Positions 50,676 through 60,631 of a stretch of DNA of 64,000 nucleotides are shown here, one piece after another (the first letter of the stretch is position 1; the number at the start of each line of letters is the position of its first letter). Under the pieces are notes generated by a model. That model saw only the letters and a list, made by a program, of their open reading frames with translations. It was not told where the DNA came from and ran no database searches. The stretch comes from Actinomycetota bacterium (lineage in GTDB: Bacteria > Actinomycetota > Acidimicrobiia > Acidimicrobiales > Palsa-688). The DNA lies in the NCBI GenBank assembly GCA_021323695.1, contig JAJPKN010000037.1, forward strand, positions 62,001-126,000, written 5' to 3'. Both the position numbers and the translations under genes were made by a program.

Positions 50676-53243
50676 CTAAGAGGCTATCGTCCCCACGCCA
50701 ACCGGGTACAGCACGGGGGCCCCGGCGGCGTCGGACGCGTCCAGGTCCACCTCGAGCAGCAGCGCCCAATCGTGGTCGCCTAGGGGGTCATCGAGGACCT
50801 GGCGCACTCGCCAGCGCCGGCCGGCCTCTTCGAGCTGCCACAGGTCTGGCCCCCGAGCGCCCGGCCCTGTCCCGATGGCTTCGTGGCTGGCGAAGTAGGG
50901 TGCCAGGGCGGCCTCCCAACGCCGCCTGTCCCAGCCCGCACCTGCGTCCAGGTCCCCGAGCCCGTCCCAGTCTCGCCGGGAGGCCAGTTCCACGCGCCGG
51001 AAGCAGGCGTTGCGGACCATGACCCGGAACGCCCTGGCGTTGGCGGTCAGTGCCGCTGCCGGCTGGCCAGCGTCAGCGCCAGCACCACTGCCAGGCCCCC
51101 CGTCAGCTGGCCGCTCACCCCGGGCAAGGGCATCGTGGACCTTGTCTGGGTCGCGCAGCGCCTCCCATTCGTCGAGGAGGCTCGAGTCCACCTGGCGCAC
51201 CATTTCCCCCAACCATTCGGTGATGTCCACCAAGGCTTCAGACTTGGCCTCCTCGGGCACGCTCTGCACCAGGGCTTTGTAGGCGTCGGACAGGTAGCGC
51301 AACAGCAGGCCCTCGGAGCGGGCCACCCCATAGAAAGCCACGTACTCCGAAAAGCTCATGGCGCGCTCGTAGAGGTCGCGCAGCACTGACTTGGGGCGGA
51401 CGTTGTAGTCACGCGCCCAGGCGTGGCGGGAACGGTACGAGGCGAAGCAGTCGTACAGCAGCTCAGCCAGGGGCTTGGGGTGCTCGAGGTCGCGCAGGGC
51501 TTCGGTGCGCTCTTCGTAGCCCAGGCCCTGTTCTTTCAGGCGGGCCAGCACCTCCTTCTTGAGCCGGTCGAGCTGAGCGGCCAGCACCGGCCAGGGATCC
51601 TCGAGGGTGGACTCGACCACCGACACCACGTCCAGTTCCCAGGAGGGGGCGTCCCGGTCCAGGCGGGGTAGGACGTCCAAGATGAAGGGGCTGAGGGGCT
51701 GGTTGAGCGCGAAGTCCTCCTGGAGGTCGCTGGTGACCCGGACCCAGCGTCCCTCGCTGTCGGGTTGGGGCAGCTTCTCGACCACCCCGGCGGCCAGCAG
51801 CGACCGGTACATGGCGATGGCCTGGCGGGCCAACCGGCGTTGGGACGGGCGGTCCTCGTCATTGTCCAAGAGCAACCGTTTCATGGCCACCCGGCCGTCG
51901 CCCGGGCGGCTCAGCACATTGAGCAGCATGGAGTGGCTGACCTTGAAGCTCGAAGGCAGGGGCTCGGGCTGCGACGCGACCAGCCGCCTGAACGTCCCTT
52001 CGTCCCAGTGGACAAAACCTTTGGGGGGCTTCGCCTTTGCAAGCTTGCGTTTCTTGGCTGAGCCTTCGGCTGCCCGCGACCGGGCCTTTTCGTTCTCGGC
52101 GACGTGCTCGGGGGCCTGTACGACCACTGTGCCGGCCGGGTCGTAGCCCGCCCTGCCCGCCCTGCCCGCCATCTGGTGGAACTCCCGGGCGGTCAGCAGC
52201 CGGCTGGCCGACCCGTCGAACTTGGACAGGGAGGTGAACAGCACCGTCCTGATCGGCAGGTTTATCCCCACCCCCAAGGTGTCTGTACCGCAGACCACCT
52301 TCAGCAGCCCCTGCTGGCTCAGGCGTTCTACCAGCCGCCGGTACTTGGGGAGCATGCCCGCGTGGTGAGCACCTATGCCGTGGTGCAGTAGCCGTGACAG
52401 TACCCGGCCGAAGCCAGGGCCGAAGCGGGAACCGGCGATGGCACGAGCTATGGCCTCGCGCTCGGGCCGGCTTGTCAAGGGAGCGCTGGTGAGGGCTTGG
52501 GCCCGTTCCACAGCAGCTTTTTGGGTGAAATGGACTACGTAAATAGGTGCCAAGCCCTCGGCTAGGATATCGGCGATGGTCTCGTGCAACAGGGCCCGGG
52601 AATAACGGAAGTCCAAGGGCACAGGGCGTTCGAGGGAACTGACGACAGTGACCGCCCGCCCGGTGCGCCGTTGCAGGCTGGCCACGAGGTGCTCGACGTT
52701 CCCCAGCGTCGCCGACATCAGGACGAACTGCGTGCCCCGCAGCTCTATCAGGGGCACCTGCCAGGCCCAACCCCGGTCAGGGTCAGCGTAGTAATGGAAC
52801 TCGTCCATTACCACGAGGTCTGCGGGCGTCTCTTCGCCGTGGCGCAGGGAAAGGTTGGCCAGGACTTCGGCCGTGCAGCAGATGACCGGGGCACTGGGGT
52901 TTATCGAGGCGTCGCCCGTCAACATCCCCACCCGTTCTGGGCCGAGCTGCTGGCACAGGTCGAAGAACTTCTCCGACACCAACGCTTTGATGGGAGCCGT
53001 GTACCATGAGCGCCGGCCGGCGGCCAGGGTGGCCAGGTGGGCCCCGAGGGCGACCAGGCTCTTGCCCGAACCGGTCGGTGTGCCCACGACCACGTGGTCA
53101 CCCGACAGCACGGCGAGCAGGGCTTCTTCCTGGCTGGGGTACAGTTGCAGCCCGCGAGCCCCCGCCCAGTGCACGAAAGCTTCGAACAGTGCGTCTGGGC
53201 CGGTGCTCAGAGCGGGGCCCAGGTAGTCGGCCAGTACTGTCAT
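50676..53243 (-). CDS. DEAD/DEAH-box helicase with DUF3516 (Ski2-like)
   Basis: 855 residues. Helicase core: a Q-like region LYPSQEEALLAVL, Walker A GTPTGSGKS (54-62), motif Ia APIKALVSEKF, motif II DEFH in VVMDEFHYYADPDRGW, motif III LMSATLGN, motif V VVCGTDTLGVGINLP and motif VI HQMAGRAGRAGYD. The layout is Ski2-like. The C-terminal DUF3516 region (about 430-855) is shared by actinobacterial homologues; it includes KPKSVLRDLYERAMSFSEYV-like sequence. Role in RNA or DNA unwinding is unproven. A Gly/Ala-rich, low-complexity insert lies near residue 715-730. Confidence 0.93.
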   Translation of the reverse strand: MTVLADYLGPALSTGPDALFEAFVHWAGARGLQLYPSQEEALLAVLSGDHVVVGTPTGSGKSLVALGAHLATLAAGRRSWYTAPIKALVSEKFFDLCQQLGPERVGMLTGDASINPSAPVICCTAEVLANLSLRHGEETPADLVVMDEFHYYADPDRGWAWQVPLIELRGTQFVLMSATLGNVEHLVASLQRRTGRAVTVVSSLERPVPLDFRYSRALLHETIADILAEGLAPIYVVHFTQKAAVERAQALTSAPLTSRPEREAIARAIAGSRFGPGFGRVLSRLLHHGIGAHHAGMLPKYRRLVERLSQQGLLKVVCGTDTLGVGINLPIRTVLFTSLSKFDGSASRLLTAREFHQMAGRAGRAGYDPAGTVVVQAPEHVAENEKARSRAAEGSAKKRKLAKAKPPKGFVHWDEGTFRRLVASQPEPLPSSFKVSHSMLLNVLSRPGDGRVAMKRLLLDNDEDRPSQRRLARQAIAMYRSLLAAGVVEKLPQPDSEGRWVRVTSDLQEDFALNQPLSPFILDVLPRLDRDAPSWELDVVSVVESTLEDPWPVLAAQLDRLKKEVLARLKEQGLGYEERTEALRDLEHPKPLAELLYDCFASYRSRHAWARDYNVRPKSVLRDLYERAMSFSEYVAFYGVARSEGLLLRYLSDAYKALVQSVPEEAKSEALVDITEWLGEMVRQVDSSLLDEWEALRDPDKVHDALARGERPADGGPGSGAGADAGQPAAALTANARAFRVMVRNACFRRVELASRRDWDGLGDLDAGAGWDRRRWEAALAPYFASHEAIGTGPGARGPDLWQLEEAGRRWRVRQVLDDPLGDHDWALLLEVDLDASDAAGAPVLYPVGVGTIAS

Positions 53244-53294
53244 CGCGAGCGGTGCCGTGGCATACTACGACAATCTCCTAGTGAAAGGCCGACG

Positions 53295-53951
53295 GTGACC
53301 AACGACCCTCAGGATCCTGGCTCCGACTGGGGCGCGCCTCCACCTGGCAGCGGGCCACCCTACGCTCCCGGCTCGCCTCCAGGGGGTTGGGACGCGCCCG
53401 CCAGCGGCTGGGGCGCGCCGGGCGGCCAACCGCCCTACGGAGGCCAGCCGCCCTACGGAGGCCAGTCGCTCCCACCCTACGGGCAGTTCGGAGGGCCGGC
53501 CAGCAGCTGGGTGCCTCCCGCCACCGGCCAACTGGCTGACTGGGGTTCCCGAGCCGGGGCTTTCCTCATCGACTGGCTCATGATCTTCGTCCCCAGCTTC
53601 ATATTGGACATATTGACCGGCTACACCAAGGGCGTAGCTTTCGAGGTGATCGGTTGGCTGTGGGGGATCGGCATGTGGACGTGGTTCTCGGTGCAGGTGG
53701 GCAGTTCGGGGTCGTCGCCGGGGATGCGTACCGTGGGCCTCAAGTGCGTGAGCAAGGCCACTGGCCAGTACCTGGGGCCAGGCATGGCCATCGCCCGGTG
53801 GCTGCTCCACATCATCGATTCGGCCATATGCCTTGTGGGCTGGCTGTTCCCCATCTGGGACGCCAACCGCCAAACACTGGCTGACAAGGTGATCGGTTCG
53901 GTCGTGGTACGCGCGCCCGCCGAGGGTTTCAGCCTTGTCCCCAGGCAGTAG
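53295..53951 (+). CDS. RDD-family membrane protein with Pro/Gly-rich N-terminus
   Basis: 218 residues. The first ~85 residues are Pro/Gly/Tyr-rich (with an 18-bp DNA repeat giving PPYGGQ twice), as often seen in actinobacterial RDD proteins. The RDD domain follows: WGSRAGAFLIDWLMIFV (the Arg-Asp pattern), a second helix with the GMWTWFSVQVG loop, PGMRTVGLKCV, and a third helix near IDSAICLVGWLFPIWD with NRQTLADKVIGSVVV at the end. The function is unknown. GTG 53295 follows AAAGG by 7 nt. It is divergent from the helicase gene. Confidence 0.9.
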   Translation: MTNDPQDPGSDWGAPPPGSGPPYAPGSPPGGWDAPASGWGAPGGQPPYGGQPPYGGQSLPPYGQFGGPASSWVPPATGQLADWGSRAGAFLIDWLMIFVPSFILDILTGYTKGVAFEVIGWLWGIGMWTWFSVQVGSSGSSPGMRTVGLKCVSKATGQYLGPGMAIARWLLHIIDSAICLVGWLFPIWDANRQTLADKVIGSVVVRAPAEGFSLVPRQ

Positions 53952-54405
53952 GCTGCTGGTCGCTGCTGGCCCCCTCGCGGGGGTGGGGGCCAGGGCCAGG
54001 TCGTGGCGTGCCTGGCGGCAACCGTTGGCGGCTGCTAGTGCCGGTGCCGCCTTGACCGGGACGGTGGCCCTGGCCAACCCTTTCCAGCACCACCTCTGGC
54101 CCCCCTGCCCCCTGCACCGCCTGACGGGGTTGTGGTGCCCGTTTTGCGGGGGGACCCGCGCCCTGTGGGCCGCGGCCCACCTGCAGTTCCGGCTCATGGT
54201 GCACGAAGACGTGCTGCTGCCAGCCGTCGCCTTCCTGGCTGCTTGGGGCTGGTTGGCCTGGCTGGGCAGGTCGACGGGGTGGTGGCAGTGGCCCGACCCC
54301 CGAAACCCGAAGGTGGAAGCGGTGGCCGCCGCTGTGCTCGTGTGCTTCACTGTGCTGCGCAACCTGCCCTGGTTGGCCGTGCTGGCGCCGCTCGGGAGGA
54401 CATGA
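53935..54405 (+). CDS. DUF2752 membrane protein
   Basis: 156 residues. The domain core CPLHRLTGLWCPFCGGTRALWAAAH has the conserved Cys-Pro pair and CGGTRA motif; two or three further membrane segments follow. Function unknown. RDD and DUF2752 genes are common neighbours in actinobacteria. The TTG at 53935 overlaps the RDD stop by 17 bp; a GTG at 53983 would avoid the overlap. Confidence 0.85.
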   Translation: MSPGSRLLVAAGPLAGVGARARSWRAWRQPLAAASAGAALTGTVALANPFQHHLWPPCPLHRLTGLWCPFCGGTRALWAAAHLQFRLMVHEDVLLPAVAFLAAWGWLAWLGRSTGWWQWPDPRNPKVEAVAAAVLVCFTVLRNLPWLAVLAPLGRT

Positions 54406-54478
54406 ACACCCTTCGCTCCGCCGTTGGCCGGGCCGTCCGCCCGCAGGTAGCCGCTCGTGGTGGTGCCGGGCCCGTCAG

Positions 54479-55009
54479 TCAGAGGGGTGTCGAGATGCCC
54501 ACCCCGCCCCGGGTGGTTGCGCCGTAGCGCCGCTTCTCTCGGGCTATGTCCAGGTGCGAGATGCGGGAACGGGCAGCCAGGGCGGCTTCGTCCAGCAGCT
54601 TGGCGGGGACGACCCAGGCGAGCTCGAGCTCCAGCCCGTCGGGATCCCTGGCGTAGATGCTCTTGGTGGTGCCGTGGTCGCTCGCTCCGACCAACGCGCC
54701 CACCTTGGCCAGTTCGGCACCCAGGCGTTCGAGCTCGTCGAGGGTGTCCACCTCCCAGGCCAGGTGGTAGAGGCCAACCGGGCGCGCCCTGGAGCTGGCC
54801 GCGGGTGCCGGTGGCTCGGCCGGTGCAGCCGGGCCCACGCTGAACAGCCCCAGGTCATGGTCATTGGTCGAGCCCGGCGCCCGGAGGAACACCGCTCCGG
54901 GGAAACCCATCGGGAGCCGCTCGAAGCCGAGGACCGTCTGGTAGAAGCGGGCCGAGGCCTCCGCGTCGCGTACGTACAAGACGGCGTGGTTCAGGCCTCT
55001 CACCGGCAT
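54479..55009 (-). CDS. Glyoxalase/VOC-superfamily protein
   Basis: 176 residues. Starts PVRGLNHAVLYVRDAEASARFYQTVLG, the first betaalphabetabetabeta unit, and has YHLAWEVDTLDELERLG as the second, with SIYARDPDGLELELAW at its end. The pattern HAVL...DLGLF...YHLAWE...ELEL gives likely metal ligands. This fits an extradiol dioxygenase-like or catechol-2,3-dioxygenase-like VOC protein. Substrate unknown. ATG 55009 is chosen because the domain starts right there; longer frames have no match. Confidence 0.88.
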   Translation of the reverse strand: MPVRGLNHAVLYVRDAEASARFYQTVLGFERLPMGFPGAVFLRAPGSTNDHDLGLFSVGPAAPAEPPAPAASSRARPVGLYHLAWEVDTLDELERLGAELAKVGALVGASDHGTTKSIYARDPDGLELELAWVVPAKLLDEAALAARSRISHLDIAREKRRYGATTRGGVGISTPL

Positions 55010-55201
55010 GAGCCATTTGTACCGCCTCTGTGCCCTCTGCCGGCAACCCTCTGGCAAAGTCGCAGGTATGGCTGTGGTGTGGGGATGGCTGCGGCGTGCG
55101 CCCGGTAGTTCTGGGGCACGGGCGAGCAGGCCGGCAGCAACTGGCCTCTGGTAGCCCGATTGGCCCGCGCCAGGAGCACCTCAACTAGGCTTCGCGGCAA
55201 G

Positions 55202-55756
55202 ATGAGAGCACACGTTGCCACCTGGTCTGCCGTCCTCGCTTGCACGGCGGTGGCCTTGAGCGCCTGCGGGGCGTCAGTGGCCCAAGGCGGGCAGAACGCC
55301 GCCACCCACCCGGCCTCGGGCATCTTCGTCTCGCCCACTGTCGGGGCCGGGGACGTGTCCGCCCAGCCGGCCCCCCTGCCCCCCTACCAGCCACCGTCTA
55401 GCGCTCCGCCGCCGGTGCTCCCGCCCGGCCAGCTGGCCACCGTGGCTGCGGTCCAGTCCGCCGTCCACGGAGGTTGTTGGCAGGACGCCCGTGCGGGCAA
55501 CGTCTATGGGGCCTACGACCAGCACTTTTGGTGGCAGGGCAACTGTTGGGACACCATCGGCCAGGTCACTATTGAGCTGTACCCGAGTGCCGCCCGGGCC
55601 GCGGCAGCCCAGTACCACCACAGCCCGGTGCCCCTGTTGGCCCGTTACCGGGACGGCGCCGTGCTGGTGGACGTGTACTCGAACGCGCCTTTGTCGGTGG
55701 TGGCTGCTCTCGACGCGGTGGCGGGCCTCACGCCAGTCCCCGGTTACGGTTCCTGA
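55202..55756 (+). CDS. Secreted lipoprotein of unknown function
   Basis: 184 residues. The N-terminus MRAHVATWSAVLACTAVALSAC ends in a lipobox LSAC, so Cys is expected to be lipidated and the protein held on the outer face of the membrane. A Pro-rich linker (about 50-90) is followed by a domain with HGGCWQDARAGNVYGAYDQ, WWQGNCWDTIGQV and YRDGAVLVDVYSNAPLSVVAALDAV. The domain has no match I recognise. Two Cys (CWQ, CWD) may form a disulfide. The start is ATG 55202. Standing alone; 292 bp without a gene follow it before araA. Confidence 0.7.
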   Translation: MRAHVATWSAVLACTAVALSACGASVAQGGQNAATHPASGIFVSPTVGAGDVSAQPAPLPPYQPPSSAPPPVLPPGQLATVAAVQSAVHGGCWQDARAGNVYGAYDQHFWWQGNCWDTIGQVTIELYPSAARAAAAQYHHSPVPLLARYRDGAVLVDVYSNAPLSVVAALDAVAGLTPVPGYGS

Positions 55757-56048
55757 AGCTGGCCGGAGGACCTGCAGCTGCACCACTGACCTGCGCCTAG
55801 CTTGCCGGACCGGCTGCAGGTGGCAAGGGCTCATCGCGATCGGGCCCGGCCCGGCCTCCTCGGGCCAGTTCCCGGCCCGCTCAGAAAGGGCTGCTAACCT
55901 GCTCCCCCAGGAGCGCCGGAGCAGGCTCTGAGCGTCCCGGTCCGAGGGTCGCGGCTTGTGCCGGCTTGGCGTCCCTGTTTTTCATCTTGACCTTACGGTG
56001 CCTCGGCCCGGGGCGCGCGTGAGCTGTGACAGACAAGGAAAAGAGGCC

Positions 56049-57572
56049 ATGAGCACGATGTCTAGGACCGAGGGCCGGCCGGTGTGCTGGTTCCTCACCG
56101 GGAGCCAGCCGCTGTACGGGGAGGAGACCCTCCGCCAAGTGGACCGCCAAGCCCGCCAGGTTGTCGCGACCCTCAACCAGGCCGGTGACATCCCGGTCGA
56201 GGTCGTCATGCAGCCGGTGCTGACCGAGGCGGACGCGATCAGGTCGGTCTGCATGGAGGCCAACCGGGCCGACGACTGTATAGGGGTGGTGGCCTGGATG
56301 CACACCTTCTCACCGGCCCGGTCGTGGATCGCCGGCCTCAAGGTCCTGGACAAGCCGCTGTTGCACTTGCACACCCAGGCCAACGTTTCGTTGCCCTGGT
56401 CCACCATCGACATGGACTTCATGAACCTCAACCAGGCCGCCCACGGCGACCGGGAGTTCGGTTACCTCCTGGCCCGCCTGGGGGTACGCCGCAAGACAGT
56501 TGTCGGCCACGCCTCCGATGCCGCGCTACGGGCCCGGGTTGCCTCCTGGGCCAGAGCCGCGCTCGGGGTGCGTGCCGCCCGCCGCCTGCGCCTGGCCCGC
56601 TTCGGCGACAACATGCGGGACGTGGCCGTCACCGAGGGCGACAAAGTCGAAGCCCAGGTGCGCTTCGGCGCCGACGTCAAGGCCTACGGGGTCAACGACC
56701 TGGTCGCCGCGGTGGACAGCGCCACCGATGCCGAAGTCGATGACCTGGTGAGCGAGTACGCAGAACGCTATGAGCTCGCCCCCGAGTTGGCCAAGGGGGC
56801 TGACCGCCACCCGTCGCTACGGGAGGCAGCCCGGATCGAGGCCGGGCTGAGGGCCTTCCTCGGCTCCGGTGGGTTCGATGCCTTTACGACCAACTTCCAA
56901 GACCTGGGCGGGCTGCGCCAGCTCCCGGGGATCTCGGTCCAACGGCTCATGCACGACGGTTACGGTTTTGGGGCTGAGGGGGACTGGAAGACGGCTGTGC
57001 TCGTCCGGGCCCTCAAGGTGATGGCCGAGGGCTTGCCCGGAGGGACTTCGTTCATGGAGGACTACACCTACCATTTCGGGCCGGGTGAGCCCAAGATCCT
57101 GGGCGCCCACATGCTGGAGGTCTGCCCGAGCATTGCCGCCGGTACGCCCCGGGCAGAGGTCCACCCTCTCAGCATCGGCAACCGGGAGGACCCGGTGCGG
57201 CTTGTTTTCGACGCTGCCCCGGGGCCAGCGTTCGTTGTAGGGCTGTTGGACCTGGGTGACCGTTTCCGGCTGGTTGCCAACGACGTGGAGGTGGTGGCCC
57301 CGGACGAGCCTTTGCCTCGCCTCCCCGTCGCCCGGGCGGTCTGGAAACCGGCCCCGAGCCTGGCCACCTCGGCCGCGTGCTGGCTCAGCGCCGGGGGCCC
57401 GCACCATACGGTGCTGTCGTCGGCCCTGAGCACCGAGACCCTGGAAGACTTCGCCGAGCTCCTCGGGGTCGAGCTCGTCCGGATCGGCCCGGGCACCGAG
57501 CCGTCCGGGTTCCTCCGCGAGCTGCGCTGGAACGACGCCTACTACCGGCTGTTCCCGGCTGGCTCCCGCTGA
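56049..57572 (+). CDS. araA: L-arabinose isomerase
   Basis: 507 residues, the family length. Interconverts L-arabinose and L-ribulose with Mn2+ in the cytosol. Key stretches: [15 protein letters not shown] at the N-terminus, [80 protein letters not shown] (metal-site Glu) and FMEDYTYHF with [12 protein letters not shown] (metal-site Glu and His). No araB or araD gene is present nearby. The start ATG 56049 is preceded by GGAAAAGAGG. cobQ overlaps its stop as CTGA. Confidence 0.95.
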   Translation: MSTMSRTEGRPVCWFLTGSQPLYGEETLRQVDRQARQVVATLNQAGDIPVEVVMQPVLTEADAIRSVCMEANRADDCIGVVAWMHTFSPARSWIAGLKVLDKPLLHLHTQANVSLPWSTIDMDFMNLNQAAHGDREFGYLLARLGVRRKTVVGHASDAALRARVASWARAALGVRAARRLRLARFGDNMRDVAVTEGDKVEAQVRFGADVKAYGVNDLVAAVDSATDAEVDDLVSEYAERYELAPELAKGADRHPSLREAARIEAGLRAFLGSGGFDAFTTNFQDLGGLRQLPGISVQRLMHDGYGFGAEGDWKTAVLVRALKVMAEGLPGGTSFMEDYTYHFGPGEPKILGAHMLEVCPSIAAGTPRAEVHPLSIGNREDPVRLVFDAAPGPAFVVGLLDLGDRFRLVANDVEVVAPDEPLPRLPVARAVWKPAPSLATSAACWLSAGGPHHTVLSSALSTETLEDFAELLGVELVRIGPGTEPSGFLRELRWNDAYYRLFPAGSR

Positions 57573-59020
57573 AAGCCGCACGCGCCGCCCGACCACCGGC
57601 CCTCGTCGTCTGGGGCACCTCGAGCTGCGCAGGCAAGAGCCTGCTGGCCACCGCACTGTGCGCGTGGTTGCGCCGCCGCGGGCTGCGGGTGGTGCCGTTC
57701 AAGGCGCAGAACATGTCGAACAACGCCCGGGTGGCCGACGGTGGGGAGATCGGCGCGGCCCAGTACTTCCAGGCCCTGGCGGCGGGGGTGGTGCCCGATG
57801 TGAGGCACAACCCGGTCTTGGTGAAGCCCGAGCCCGGCGTGCGCAGCCAGGTGGTGGTGCTGGGCCAGGTGGACCGGGCCCTGACCGAGCTGCCCTGGCC
57901 CGAGCGGGCTGAGAGGCTGTGGCCGGTAGCCCGTGCGGCCTACAACTCGGTGGCGCGGGGGGCCGACGTAGTGGTGATCGAAGGGGCCGGCAGCCCTGCC
58001 GAAGTCAACTTGGCCCGGGGGGACCTGGCCAACCTGCGCATCAGCCGCCACGCTCGTGCCCGGGCCATCCTGGTCTCCGACATCGACCGGGGCGGGGCCT
58101 TTGCCCACCTGTACGGGACGTGGTCGCTGCTGAGGGACGCGGACCGGGCCCGGCTGGGTGGGTTCGTGCTCAACCGCTTCCAGGGCGACCCCGCCCTGCT
58201 CGCGCCCGGCCCAGAGATCCTCCAAAGGCTGACCGGTGTCCCCACCATCGGTGTGGTGCCCCTGGTGGACCACGGCTTGCCCGACGAAGACGGTGCCGGC
58301 TCTTCGCCCGCCCGCGGCACCGGGCGGCGGGCCCGCATCGTCCGGGGCCCAGCTGCCTCCAACCTGGACGAGTGGTGGGCGCTCAGGGACGCCAGTGACT
58401 GCCGGTGGGCCACCACCCCTGGCGACCTTGCTGACGCTGAGCTGGTCGTGGTACCCGGCTCCAAGTTCCCCGTGGCCGACCTGGCCTGGCTGCGGGCCAG
58501 CGGGGTGGGTGACGCACTGGTGGCTGCGCACTGCCGGGGCGTGCCCATCTTGGCTGTCTGCGGGGGGGCGCAGGTGCTGGGTGAAGCCATAATCGACCCT
58601 CATGGGGTGGAAATGGCCGGACGTCACCCCGGTCTGGGCCTGCTCCCGGCAGTCACCGTCTTTTCGGCTACCAAGCAGGTCCACCGTACCCGGGCCCGCT
58701 TCCGGGCGGACCTGCCTGCGCCGTGGGCCGCCCTGGCTGGCCTCGAAGTGGAAGGTTACGAGGTCCACTTCGGCTCCACGGTCCCGCGGGTGCCTCTGCC
58801 ACCCGTGTTCAGCGATGGTTCTGGGGTCGTGAGCGGCCCCGTGCTCGCTGTCTATGCCCACGGGCTGTGCGAGGACCCTCGAGTGGTGCAAGCCCTGGTG
58901 GGAAGGGCTCCGCCCCGCTCGCTCGACGACGTCTTCGCGGGCTTGGCCGACCTGGTCGACCGGCACCTGGCCACGAGCACCCTGCTCGCCTTGGTGGGCG
59001 GGGGAGGCGGCGACCCCTGA
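57569..59020 (+). CDS. cobQ: Cobyric acid synthase
   Basis: 483 residues. Amidates four side chains of adenosylcobyrinic acid diamide in cobalamin synthesis, using glutamine and ATP. N-terminal P-loop domain: [52 protein letters not shown]-terminal glutaminase domain: catalytic Cys in [12 protein letters not shown] and His in VYAHGLCED. No ATG, GTG or TTG is found between araA's end and the domain; CTG 57569 overlaps the araA stop (CTGA), so a rare CTG start with translational coupling is the best choice. The next in-frame option would lie far inside araA. No other cob gene is in the window. Confidence 0.9.
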   Translation: MKAARAARPPALVVWGTSSCAGKSLLATALCAWLRRRGLRVVPFKAQNMSNNARVADGGEIGAAQYFQALAAGVVPDVRHNPVLVKPEPGVRSQVVVLGQVDRALTELPWPERAERLWPVARAAYNSVARGADVVVIEGAGSPAEVNLARGDLANLRISRHARARAILVSDIDRGGAFAHLYGTWSLLRDADRARLGGFVLNRFQGDPALLAPGPEILQRLTGVPTIGVVPLVDHGLPDEDGAGSSPARGTGRRARIVRGPAASNLDEWWALRDASDCRWATTPGDLADAELVVVPGSKFPVADLAWLRASGVGDALVAAHCRGVPILAVCGGAQVLGEAIIDPHGVEMAGRHPGLGLLPAVTVFSATKQVHRTRARFRADLPAPWAALAGLEVEGYEVHFGSTVPRVPLPPVFSDGSGVVSGPVLAVYAHGLCEDPRVVQALVGRAPPRSLDDVFAGLADLVDRHLATSTLLALVGGGGGDP

Positions 59021-59097
59021 AGCTTGACGAGGTAGCCCACCCCCTGGCCGGGCCGCCCGAGCTTACCCCGACCTAACTGGGCTGTTGTCGGCCGCCA

Positions 59098-59229
59098 ATG
59101 GGTGGCTTGACGGCGTCGGTCTTCCGGCCCGGGCACTACGGGGTACGCGTCGAGGACATCGTGGTTTGCGAGCCGTCGGGCGGCCGCAAGCTCAACGAGC
59201 ACCCGGTGGCCATGGTGGCCAACGAGTGA
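59098..59229 (+). pseudogene. Remnant of an M24 (Xaa-Pro) peptidase C-terminus
   Basis: The 43-codon frame reads FRPGHYGVRVEDIVVCEPS and GGRKLNEHPVAMV, the last part of M24 metallopeptidases (...EPGxYxPGxxGVRxEDxVVV...G...LN). The Glu of RVED is the last metal ligand in the family. Everything before it is missing, so this is a gene relic between cobQ and the MFS gene. Confidence 0.65.
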
Positions 59230-59260
59230 CAGGGTTGCACTGCGGTGGGATGATGGCCGG

Positions 59261-60631
59261 ATGAGCAACCCCGCGGCCGGGGCTCCTCCGGCTGTCGTCC
59301 GCTACGGGTGGGTGCCGCTGGCCGTCTTGGCGGCGACGAACGTGCTCCAAAGTGGCGAAGGGCAGTCCCTGTCCCAGGCCGTGAAGGGGATCGAGTCCAG
59401 CTTCCATGTTTCCGACGCCGTCGTGGGGTGGATCCCTGCGGCCATGATCATGCTCGGAGTAGCTGGTTCCTTTGTGGTGGGTTTGCTCGCCGACCGGACC
59501 CGGCGCACCCTCGTGGTCACCGTCGCCACGGTGACCTGGACGCTGTGCATGGGCCTCACGGGCTTCGCGACCAGCTTCGTCCTTTTGTTCTTGGCCCGGC
59601 TGCTGGTGGGGTCGTTGGAGTCCACCGGTCCCGCGTCGGTGTCCCTGATCTCGGACTACTTCCCTGTTGGCAGCCGCGCCCGTTCCATGGGCTTGTGGCT
59701 GTCGGGTGCCATAGTGGGGTCGCTCGTCGGCCTCGGTGGAGGAGGGCTGCTGGTGGGGGCCTTCGGGTGGCGATGGGCCTTTTGGATGTGGGTACCCCTG
59801 GGCGCGGTAGTGGCGGTGTGGCTGCTGGCCCTCCCTGAACCGGCCCGAGGCAGCCAGGACCACAGCTGGGCGGTCGGCCGCCGCGCCCCGGCCGCCCCTG
59901 GGGGAGGCCTCGGACTGGGTTACAGCCCGGCCAAATTGAGGACGGCTTTTGGCCAACTGGCGCGGGTGCCGAGCCTGTGGTGCGGGCTCGCAGGCCTGAC
60001 CGTTTCGGGCCTGCTGCTGAACAGCCTCGCCTTTTGGGGGGTGCAGTACTTCGAGCGTGGCTTTGGCCTCACCCCAGCTGGGGCAGGGGGCATTGCCGCT
60101 TTGGCCGCCATCGGGGCGTTCATCGGCCTGCCCGGCGGAGGGGTGCTGACCGACAAGCTCCTGCGCCGAGGTGCTGTACGGGCGAGGGTCTACGTGACGG
60201 CCTGCTCCAGCGCCGCCAGCGGGTTGGTGTTCCTGGCGGCTTTCCTGGCCCCGGCATTGGCCCTGGCTGCTCCTTTGTTGCTGGTTGGCAGCTTGCTGCT
60301 CAGCGCGGCAATAGCCCCGGGCGAGGCGCTCCTGTGCGACGTCGTAGTGGCCGGGCTACGGGGCCGAGGTGGTTCCCTCAGGGCCGCGGCACGTTCCCTG
60401 GCCGCCTTGGGGCCTCCCCTCACGGGCTTGCTGGCCGAGCACCTGGGGCTCCGGGCTGCCTTGGCAGCCATGGCCCCGGTGGCCGTTGCCGGCGGGGCCG
60501 TAGTACTGATGGCGGCGCGTTGGTACCAAGATGACGTCGCCTTGGTGGCGGCCGAGTCCCTGCGCAACAGCTCGGCGCTGGGCGGGGCGCAAGCTCTTAC
60601 GACCCTTGGGCCGGCGGCCACGACGTCATGA
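59261..60631 (+). CDS. Major facilitator superfamily transporter
   Basis: 456 residues with about 12 membrane segments. The MFS loop 2-3 motif is GLLADRTRRTLVVTV, followed by LLVGSLESTGPASVSLISDYFPVGSRARSMGLW, which is typical of the sugar-phosphate/anion or spinster-like MFS groups. The second half has GGGVLTDKLLRRGAVRARVY at the matching place. The cargo is unknown. ATG 59261 follows GGTGGGA. The last 35 bp overlap the convergent LuxR-type gene. Confidence 0.9.
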   Translation: MSNPAAGAPPAVVRYGWVPLAVLAATNVLQSGEGQSLSQAVKGIESSFHVSDAVVGWIPAAMIMLGVAGSFVVGLLADRTRRTLVVTVATVTWTLCMGLTGFATSFVLLFLARLLVGSLESTGPASVSLISDYFPVGSRARSMGLWLSGAIVGSLVGLGGGGLLVGAFGWRWAFWMWVPLGAVVAVWLLALPEPARGSQDHSWAVGRRAPAAPGGGLGLGYSPAKLRTAFGQLARVPSLWCGLAGLTVSGLLLNSLAFWGVQYFERGFGLTPAGAGGIAALAAIGAFIGLPGGGVLTDKLLRRGAVRARVYVTACSSAASGLVFLAAFLAPALALAAPLLLVGSLLLSAAIAPGEALLCDVVVAGLRGRGGSLRAAARSLAALGPPLTGLLAEHLGLRAALAAMAPVAVAGGAVVLMAARWYQDDVALVAAESLRNSSALGGAQALTTLGPAATTS

